In this document: positions 53,554 to 60,010 of the stretch, one piece after another
Numbering within the stretch: the stretch's first letter is position 1
Layout: every line of letters begins with the position of its first letter
Source: Bryobacterales bacterium
GTDB lineage: Bacteria > Acidobacteriota > Terriglobia > Bryobacterales > Bryobacteraceae
Reading direction: 5' to 3'
Assembly: GCA_003164035.1 (NCBI GenBank)
Contig: PLRS01000009.1
Span: 15,377-75,386 of the forward strand
Length of the DNA stretch: 60,010 nucleotides
Notes under the pieces: model-generated
Told to the model about the DNA's origin: nothing
The model's database searches: none
What the model saw: only the letters and a program-made list of their open reading frames with translations
Made by a program: the position numbers and the translations under genes

Positions 53554-56500
53554 TCAAGAACAAACTCCACGTCAAGAATCCTGGCAACCTCCGGCGGCCG
53601 GTATCGGCGCTGATGTGCGCGGTCCCGCCACTGGCCATAGTCCGCATCGTCGCGCTTTTCGAGTCGCTGGATCTCAGCTTCCACCTCGTCGATCTGCCCC
53701 TGGATGGCACGAAGGCGCTTTTCTGCTGCGTCCCTAGCGTCAGACCCGAGCGCCGCATCCCGACGGTCCTCGGCGCTGCGCAGCGATTTGGTTGCGGCGG
53801 CCAGGCGTCTGCGCAAAACCAGGAGCTGATCCTCAACATAGCGTTCGATCTGCTCCAGGCTGCGCTCGAAAAGCTGCTGCTCCTGTGCCGACACCTCCGC
53901 CTGGTCCAGGAAGATCATCTCTTCAATCGCATCATCCAATTCGCGTGCAGTATCGATCGGGGACCCGGAGTGCGGAATGTCGCGCGGCGGCTGGTCCAGC
54001 AACCATCGGGCACAATCGGGTTCCAACGGCGTAGGGTCACCTTCCAACAGCGCCGTCGGAATCAGGCGGTCTACGCGCTCAAAACCCTCGTAGCGAACCC
54101 GGCTAACCACCAGCCGCCCGCGCTTTCCCTTCGCGGAGGCGAGCGCCGGGGGTGCGCCCTCGCCCGGATACCAGGCCACGCGGAAGCGTTTCTGAGTGGC
54201 CGCCCGCGCTTCCTCCACAGCGGCCTGTACCAGCGGATGTCCGGGATGCAGCGGATCGGCGTCTTCCAGACCGTGCGCGTGGCCCACTACCACGACACCG
54301 CCGGTTTCGAAACCGCCGGGCAGCAGCGGAGAGCCAGCGAACGCGAACCGAACGTGGCCATCATCGGTTAAGCGCTGGTAGGGAATGCCGCGGGCGCTCA
54401 GAAAACCCGCGACAAGCCGCTCCAGTTCTCCATCGAGCCGGGCGAGCCCCTTGGGCAACTCCACCTGGAGCCGGCGGAATGCCTGTTTCACGCGTTGATC
54501 GAAACGTGTTTCGATCAGACCCGCTGTGCGCGTCCAGGTCTCCTCGAACTTCTTCCGCTCATCATCCATCTGCTCTCGTAAGCGGCGTAGCTCAACGGTG
54601 ATCTCGTCGATTGTCCGGGCCCGTTCATAAATCCGCCGCAGCCTGGTCTCGAAATCACTGCCTAGCACGCCCGTCAGCTTCTCCGGGGCGTCCGTGGACG
54701 GCTCGTGCAACACCACGTCGGAAGCGTCCAGGACTCTGCCGAACAGATCGAGCTTGCTGCTCAGGATCTCGAACATCAATTGTTGGGCTTCATTGTCGGA
54801 AGCCAGGAAGTTGATTACAGTGACGTCGTGCTGCTGCCCGTAACGATGACAGCGCCCGATGCGCTGCTCAATACGCTGCGGATTCCAGGGTAAGTCGTAG
54901 TTGATAATCGTGTCGCAGAATTGCAGGTTGAGACCTTTGGCACCGGCTTCCGTTGATATGAAGATCTGGGAACGGCTCTTGAACTCGTGGACCAGAGCCA
55001 GCCGGACCGCAACCGCGCGGCTGGGCCGCTGGTATGCAGGCAGATTCTCCCCTACCTCGCTTTGCCAGCGTTCCAGGGCCTGGTTCGCACGCGCCGATTC
55101 ATTCGTCCCCCGAAACAGTGTGACGGATTCGGGAGGATATCCTCCTCGCGTCGTTAGCAGGTTTTGGAGATAGTCCTGCGTCTCCAGAGATTCGGTAAAG
55201 ATCACTGCCCGGCGGCGCTCTACCGGACGCTCGCCGATGATTCGCATCACATCGATAAGTTTCTCGGCTTTGCTATCGCGCGGCAGCGTCTCGGCCCGCT
55301 GGATAAAGTCGCGAACGCGCTGCAGTTCCTTTGCTACCTTGGCCGGATCGGGTGCGGAGCGCTCTTCTTCATTGCCTTCCCCCTCTTCCACTGAGGAGCG
55401 GAGGTCTTCGTCATCCAGGTCCTGCAGAAAGCTAAGATCGCGTTCCGGCATGCCACCGTGCAACAAGAGGTCGAGGCGTCGCGCAACCTTCCGTAGACTC
55501 TCGGCGAGTGCCGCAATCGAAGACGCCATCAGGCGATGAAAACCGATCAACAAGAGCTGGCGCTGATTTCCCCGGAACGCGAAGAGTTGCGGCTCCAGTA
55601 AGTACGCGGTGACGTCGTCGTAGAGCGACTTCTCCTTGGGAGCCATCGTGTAATCGTAGATTTGGGCGCATCGTCCAACAAAAGGCCGTTCGAGAAACTC
55701 CTGCGCCTGACGCCGCAGAGTCCGCTGTACCACGGTTTCGATGCGCCGGCGCAACTCCTGGTCCTGGCCGGGCACGAGCTTCCTGTCGTCACCCTCGCAG
55801 AACACATCCCGGAACGTGCGCAGATTTCCCAGCAGCGTTCCCGTGGGTTCCACGTATTGCACGAGCCCCCAAAGCTCCGTGAGATTATTCTGGATGGGTG
55901 TCGCAGTGAGCAGGAGCACCGGGCTGTGCCGCAGGAAACTGCGGACCTGATCGGCCGTGCGCGCCTCGTCGGAGTCCGAACGATACACACCGTCCTTGTC
56001 ATATCTGCGGTAGATATTGGCGAACACCTCATGCGCTTCGTCGATGACGCACAGATCGAACGGTTCGCTGTCGCGAAGGATCGCCGCTCCGCGTTCACTC
56101 CCTGCCGCCTCCCTACCCACGATGTAAACGCCGGGTACCGAGAATGCGCCTGGCTCCATGCGTCCTTCCACCGCTTGAATGCTGAAGAGCCGGTACAATT
56201 CGTCCTGCCATTGACCAACCAGGGGCTTCGGCACGACAAGCAGAATGCGCGAAGCCGCGCCTTCCGCACGCAATTGTGCCAGGACCAGACCCGCTTCAAT
56301 GGTCTTGCCCAGCCCTACCTCGTCAGCGAGAATGCAGCCCCCTTCTGGGATGCGCTTCAACGCAAAAATCACGGCGTCGATCTGGTGCGGATTCGGATCG
56401 ATCCGGCCTTGCCGTTGGGAGGATGCATAACGCTCCTCCTCGTCGGCCCGCCGTAAGCGCACGATCTGTTCCGCCAGATAACGGCGTTGAATTGGATGAG

Positions 56501-56567
56501 GTGCGGTCATTCTTGCCGGGTGATTTCGCCCTTCTTTATTATGGTATCCAGTTGCCGGGTACATCAC
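53550..56567 (-). CDS. RapA/DrmD-like SNF2 helicase
   Basis: Up to 1005 residues. N-terminal block RIDPNPHQIDAVIFALKRI, then Walker A DEVGLGKT (82-89), VIDEAH (DEAH 176-179), TATPIQNN (III), and the second RecA domain with ISTEAGAKGLNLQ, NYDLPWNPQRIEQRIGRCHRYGQ (V-VI). A C-terminal coiled coil (VEAEIQRLEKRD) follows. Relatives include HepA/RapA and the DrmD helicase of DISARM. The start is uncertain: the frame opens at 56567, but ATG 56510 (MTAPHPIQRRYLAEQIV) fits the conserved N-terminus better, and neither has a good ribosome-binding site. The 240 bases to the SNF2 gene upstream hold no gene. The enzyme probably moves along DNA and feeds the downstream nuclease. Confidence 0.87.
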   Translation of the reverse strand: MMYPATGYHNKEGRNHPARMTAPHPIQRRYLAEQIVRLRRADEEERYASSQRQGRIDPNPHQIDAVIFALKRIPEGGCILADEVGLGKTIEAGLVLAQLRAEGAASRILLVVPKPLVGQWQDELYRLFSIQAVEGRMEPGAFSVPGVYIVGREAAGSERGAAILRDSEPFDLCVIDEAHEVFANIYRRYDKDGVYRSDSDEARTADQVRSFLRHSPVLLLTATPIQNNLTELWGLVQYVEPTGTLLGNLRTFRDVFCEGDDRKLVPGQDQELRRRIETVVQRTLRRQAQEFLERPFVGRCAQIYDYTMAPKEKSLYDDVTAYLLEPQLFAFRGNQRQLLLIGFHRLMASSIAALAESLRKVARRLDLLLHGGMPERDLSFLQDLDDEDLRSSVEEGEGNEEERSAPDPAKVAKELQRVRDFIQRAETLPRDSKAEKLIDVMRIIGERPVERRRAVIFTESLETQDYLQNLLTTRGGYPPESVTLFRGTNESARANQALERWQSEVGENLPAYQRPSRAVAVRLALVHEFKSRSQIFISTEAGAKGLNLQFCDTIINYDLPWNPQRIEQRIGRCHRYGQQHDVTVINFLASDNEAQQLMFEILSSKLDLFGRVLDASDVVLHEPSTDAPEKLTGVLGSDFETRLRRIYERARTIDEITVELRRLREQMDDERKKFEETWTRTAGLIETRFDQRVKQAFRRLQVELPKGLARLDGELERLVAGFLSARGIPYQRLTDDGHVRFAFAGSPLLPGGFETGGVVVVGHAHGLEDADPLHPGHPLVQAAVEEARAATQKRFRVAWYPGEGAPPALASAKGKRGRLVVSRVRYEGFERVDRLIPTALLEGDPTPLEPDCARWLLDQPPRDIPHSGSPIDTARELDDAIEEMIFLDQAEVSAQEQQLFERSLEQIERYVEDQLLVLRRRLAAATKSLRSAEDRRDAALGSDARDAAEKRLRAIQGQIDEVEAEIQRLEKRDDADYGQWRDRAHQRRYRPPEVARILDVEFVLE

Positions 56568-56806
56568 GAATTGACGGTTGAGCAGGGCGCTATTTGGACC
56601 CCACGGGGTTAACCGAGTTAGGCTCCTGCCGAGGCGCTATCAGCGCAAGCGTGGCCAGCTGAATTCAGCAATCCACAAACGACAACAGAAGCAGCCCATT
56701 CGTCCATTCCGCTTCGCTATCCGGCCCGCCAATGGAGCGCCGTTCATGCGGACACGGGTGGTGCATCGCCGGTAACTGCGCGTCCTGCGAATCCGCGGGA
56801 GGAACA

Positions 56807-59731
56807 TTAAGTCCTCAAGTTCGCCTCTGCCTCCAATCCAGTGAAAAGCTCGCCCCCCAACTCGTCCTCGGGCGGTAATGGACGCAGGAAATCCTCGGCT
56901 AGCCGCTGTTTTCTTTCCATTAACAGATCGAGTCGCTCATCGAAAGTCGGCGCAACTCGCCCTGATGGATCGTGCAAGATAGGCAGATAAACGCATACCT
57001 CTTTTGTCTGCCCGATTCTGTAGGCTCGGTCGGTTGCCTGGGACTCCACTGCGGGATTCCACCAGCGCCCATAATGGACGACGTGGTTCGCCTCAACCAC
57101 GGTAAGCCCTATACCTGCCACGAACGGCGACAGGATTAGGACATTGAATCCTGGCCTGACGCGAAAGTCATGCAGAATGGCATTTCGAGTCTTGACACCC
57201 GACGCCTTGAGCGAACCGCCCCGCATTTTCGTTTCGCCGTTGATGATCCGTACCGGAAGTTGAAACTCCTCCTGGAGGACCTTTGCGAGGATTCCCTGCA
57301 TGGCCCGGTGACGGGCGAAAACAATGACCTTCTCCCGCCTTGCGCGAATTCGATGAAGCGTCGCAATCACACTGCGCAGCTTGGAAGACTGGCCAACCAA
57401 TTCGGCGACGCTCCTGTCCTCTGCGTCGTCAGTGAGCAGAGCTGGGTGCTGATATAGTTGTGCGAAGCGGTGGAGTGCCGAGAGAAATCGGGTGGGCCGA
57501 TTTTCCGCCGCAAAATCCCGCAGCAGGGCTTGGTGTGCCGTAATCTCTTCGTCAGACATATTGCAGTCCAATTTCAAGACCTGCTTCGGAGGAAGGTCGG
57601 CCACCTCCGACTTAGTACGACGGAGCAGGAATGCGTGTTGCTGCTGAAACAGCAGCCTTCTCTTCAACTCGATCAGACGCCTTTCCTGATCGACCTCCTC
57701 CTGAGGGTTCTCGAACCGCTCAACGAATTCCTTCGCCGACCCTAGCAACCCGCGCTGGAGAACATCGCAGAGGTTCCACAGATCAAGCAGGCGGTTTTCA
57801 ACCGGGGTGCCCGTACATGCAATGTGCAGGTCCGCTTCGATCGCCTTCATTGCGTGAGAAAGCTTAGTGCTTGGGATCTTAAATTCCTGGGCCTCGTCGC
57901 TGATGACAAAAGACCAAAGTGGCTTTCCGTCCTTCATGTATGCAAAACTGTGCTGGTAGTTCTTCACAGTTTCGTAATTAGTGATCACAACCCTGTGCCG
58001 TTGAATTCTATTCAGGTCCAGTACCGGTTTGCCAATTTCGACCTCGGCACCCTCGGCATCATGGCAACGGAGTTGAGCCAATTGATCACCGTGAAGTGAG
58101 AGCACTGGCCAGAAGATTACGCCGTCGTTGGTGAAGAAGTTTTCCATCTCCGTCTCCCAGGTCCTTGTGTCGAGGAGAATGAGCGGAGCAACGATCAGTA
58201 TAGGGCGAAAAGGCGGCTCAAGCCTCGATAAGTCTGGGAATTTGCCGGACTCGATGCACCATGCGAGGAAGGTAAGTACTTGAACCGTCTTCCCGACACC
58301 CATATCATCGGCAAGTAAGACTCCCTTGCGACGCGGAATCTGGGCGCAAGTCTGTAGCCACTGCACACCGTGCTCCTGGTGGGGATGCAGGGTGCGGTCT
58401 TGCCGGAGGGCCTGTGGTCGCGCGAAGTCGGCTGCGCCGGCGAACTGCTTGGCTGTTTCGGCTTCGGAGAGAAATCCGCTCCGAACGGATTCCTCATTGG
58501 TTTCGATTAGTAGGTACTTCTTCGAGACCTGAGTTTGTCCTGAACTGACTTCTCCGATTTCCCCGTTCGAGTTCGCGTCTCTACCATCGTCAGGCCGAAC
58601 CTCAGAGGCCGAATCCTCCAAACCCGACACAGCAGGTACAGCCTCGGCGCCGGCCTGCGCCCCCTGTTCACCCTCGGAAGCTTGGCCGGCGGCTGGCTCC
58701 TGCTCGGGTGGCCGCAGTTCCCTGCCAGCACCGGAGTGCCAGAGCGCCGCCATCGTTGGTTCCACGGAGTTCGGACGCGGCGTCGGGGCGAACTGGAATT
58801 CACCGATGCCGATCACCCGGTCGCCATACGGTAGACTGACCTGATCGGCGGTGCCATCAAGAGCCTGAAGCGGATCTCGTTTTAGTCTCTCTTTTAGGTC
58901 ACCCTTGACATTGCGGACCCGTTTCATCCGCTTCAAAACTTCGTGTTGTTCGTCGGTCAGAACAACACGGACCCGTCCTAATCCTGGCCTGTCAAGGGAG
59001 TACAGCTTTTCCGCACCAGGGTTACGCTCAAAGACCTGGTGGAATTCCTCGCTCGCAAGCTCCGGGCATCGCGGCAGAAAGGTTAGCGCACCGTCCTGGT
59101 CTTCCTTCATATCAAGGCCAAGGGTAGAGGGCACGATCACGTCGTTATTTCCCAGCGTGCTGTCCAAGGTGGCGCCAACTTCCTTCGCGCAACCCTTTAC
59201 CTTGGCAAACGTCAGCCAACTGCTCTGCGGGGTCTTTGCATCTGGCGGCAGGGCATTGAATACATCCATCGCCTCAACTAAACTGTACATCTGGAAATCG
59301 AGCAGGAAAACCTCTTTGCTAGCGGCTCGCCTCACGTAGTAACCTAAGCGGTCGACGTACGCAGCTTTTCCGGCCAGCACAAACGTGTATCGGTATTGAA
59401 AGTCCGACCTCCCAAGGTCGCTCCTCCGATCAATCTTCAAAAGGAACGGACTGTGTGGCGCCCATGCTCCAATTAGGCTTACCGGCATGTCGGCTTGGAT
59501 GGCTTCGAAGTTCTCGTAAGGTACCCGGACATCACCTTCCGTCTCTTCTGCGAGGCCCAATTCGAGCAACTGCTCGACCTCGATGGATGTCCGCCAGCCG
59601 CCCGTTGCAAGCAACGCGTCCTGCGGCCAGTATTCGCGCCTGGATAGCTTCCGCGGGCCTCGAATCGTCAACGCTGCGGCCTCCGCTGAGATTGCAACCG
59701 AACGGCTGAAGCTGTGAATTGCGAATGTCAC
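56807..59731 (-). CDS. SNF2 family helicase with large unassigned N-terminal region
   Basis: A 974-residue protein. Residues 1-330 form an unassigned domain. A Glu/Ala-rich acidic linker follows (about 340-400). The SNF2 core starts near 450 (LHPHQEHGVQWLQ) with Walker A DDMGVGKT (about 477), ISDEAQ (DEAQ instead of DEAH, about 610), CTGTPVENRLLDLWNL and the C-terminal motif HYGRWWNPAVESQATDRAYRIGQT. The GTG start overlaps the stop of the upstream off-edge gene by four bases (GTGA), so it belongs to the same operon. Base composition looks less GC-rich than the left half of the window, consistent with acquisition. Two different SNF2-type motors in one operon is unusual. Confidence 0.88.
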   Translation of the reverse strand: MTFAIHSFSRSVAISAEAAALTIRGPRKLSRREYWPQDALLATGGWRTSIEVEQLLELGLAEETEGDVRVPYENFEAIQADMPVSLIGAWAPHSPFLLKIDRRSDLGRSDFQYRYTFVLAGKAAYVDRLGYYVRRAASKEVFLLDFQMYSLVEAMDVFNALPPDAKTPQSSWLTFAKVKGCAKEVGATLDSTLGNNDVIVPSTLGLDMKEDQDGALTFLPRCPELASEEFHQVFERNPGAEKLYSLDRPGLGRVRVVLTDEQHEVLKRMKRVRNVKGDLKERLKRDPLQALDGTADQVSLPYGDRVIGIGEFQFAPTPRPNSVEPTMAALWHSGAGRELRPPEQEPAAGQASEGEQGAQAGAEAVPAVSGLEDSASEVRPDDGRDANSNGEIGEVSSGQTQVSKKYLLIETNEESVRSGFLSEAETAKQFAGAADFARPQALRQDRTLHPHQEHGVQWLQTCAQIPRRKGVLLADDMGVGKTVQVLTFLAWCIESGKFPDLSRLEPPFRPILIVAPLILLDTRTWETEMENFFTNDGVIFWPVLSLHGDQLAQLRCHDAEGAEVEIGKPVLDLNRIQRHRVVITNYETVKNYQHSFAYMKDGKPLWSFVISDEAQEFKIPSTKLSHAMKAIEADLHIACTGTPVENRLLDLWNLCDVLQRGLLGSAKEFVERFENPQEEVDQERRLIELKRRLLFQQQHAFLLRRTKSEVADLPPKQVLKLDCNMSDEEITAHQALLRDFAAENRPTRFLSALHRFAQLYQHPALLTDDAEDRSVAELVGQSSKLRSVIATLHRIRARREKVIVFARHRAMQGILAKVLQEEFQLPVRIINGETKMRGGSLKASGVKTRNAILHDFRVRPGFNVLILSPFVAGIGLTVVEANHVVHYGRWWNPAVESQATDRAYRIGQTKEVCVYLPILHDPSGRVAPTFDERLDLLMERKQRLAEDFLRPLPPEDELGGELFTGLEAEANLRT

Positions 59732-60010
59732 GGTCTGATACCGAACTCCGAGGAGAGCCTGTAAGCCGCCTTGGGCTCCCAGTCTGCCATGTGCAGTATC
59801 CGATTGGTCTGGGCAAATTTAAGGTGATTTCTCAACTCGAACCGACGGGTGCGCAGCGTCACGCCTCTCGCTTCGAAGTCGCCGAAATGGTAGATGTACG
59901 CCGCGTGCCCCTTTTCGCTGAACTCGATGATCGGGAAATGCCCGCCGTACCCTTCGAACTTCATCAAAAAAGCGCTGGTTGTTGGGTGGTCCACAAGGGA
60001 ATAACAAAGC
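59728..60010 (-). CDS. C-terminal part of an off-edge gene of the same operon
   Basis: The frame is open to the right edge (CYSLVDHPTTSAFLMKFEGY and onwards to RLSSEFGIRP), so the GTG at 59994 need not be the start. The visible 93 residues are mixed alpha/beta (FPIIEFSEKGHAAYIYHFGDF..GVTLRTRRFELRNHLKF) with no motif I recognise. The stop overlaps the SNF2 GTG by four bases. It is therefore an integral, unidentified member of the helicase/nuclease operon. Confidence 0.6.
   Translation of the reverse strand, partial: LCYSLVDHPTTSAFLMKFEGYGGHFPIIEFSEKGHAAYIYHFGDFEARGVTLRTRRFELRNHLKFAQTNRILHMADWEPKAAYRLSSEFGIRP

Noticed and set aside
56578-56775. Small plus-strand ORF between the two helicases
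   Set aside because: It lies on the opposite strand to the operon, has no recognisable motif and no ribosome-binding site.

Overview
The window looks like a piece of an Acidobacteriota chromosome, most likely a Solibacter/Bryobacterales relative. That placement is inferred from high GC in most genes, TonB-dependent receptors with an N-terminal carboxypeptidase-regulatory-like domain, many Tat-exported sugar enzymes and glycoside hydrolases, and dispersed GC-rich hairpin repeats. No marker gene here fixes the species.

Left part (1-18.0 kb), mostly ordinary chromosome: the 5' part of an initiator tRNA-Met cut by the window edge; a receiver-SpoIIE phosphatase; a VapBC-like toxin-antitoxin pair that looks damaged; a Tat-exported Gfo/Idh/MocA oxidoreductase and a polytopic membrane protein; a minus-strand signalling operon (CheY-like regulator, CheC-like phosphatase, hybrid histidine kinase); a large TonB receptor with its own terminator; a YihY membrane protein; an amidase bracketed by two copies of a long hairpin repeat; and a second TonB receptor.

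Middle (18.0-47.3 kb), accessory and scarred: two further long hairpins, two broken tyrosine recombinases and a 3' half of tRNA-Phe mark an old integration point. A polysaccharide-degradation region follows (DUF6067 hydrolase, GH106 rhamnosidase-like, GH2, SGNH esterase, GH27 alpha-galactosidase, UxuA-like dehydratase, enolase-superfamily protein), mixed with clear gene remains: an internally deleted Tat protein, a receiver/sigma-54-activator remnant, a GH127-like stump, a phage portal stump and a SIR2-like stump. An overlapping MoxR ATPase plus large partner of unknown function sits at 41.1-43.8 kb.

Right part (47.8 kb to the edge): a 3' half of tRNA-Pro, then only minus-strand genes that read as one tightly coupled operon. 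In transcription order: an off-edge gene, an SNF2 helicase, a RapA/DrmD-like helicase, a Mre11/YhaO-like nuclease, a Rad50/YhaN-like ATPase without a visible zinc hook, an AbiEii-type nucleotidyltransferase and a small partner protein. Four junctions overlap by 4 bases (GTGA or ATGA). This is the best candidate for an undescribed, probably anti-phage or DNA-surveillance, system. The defence role is inferred from gene content and from its position next to a tRNA scar.
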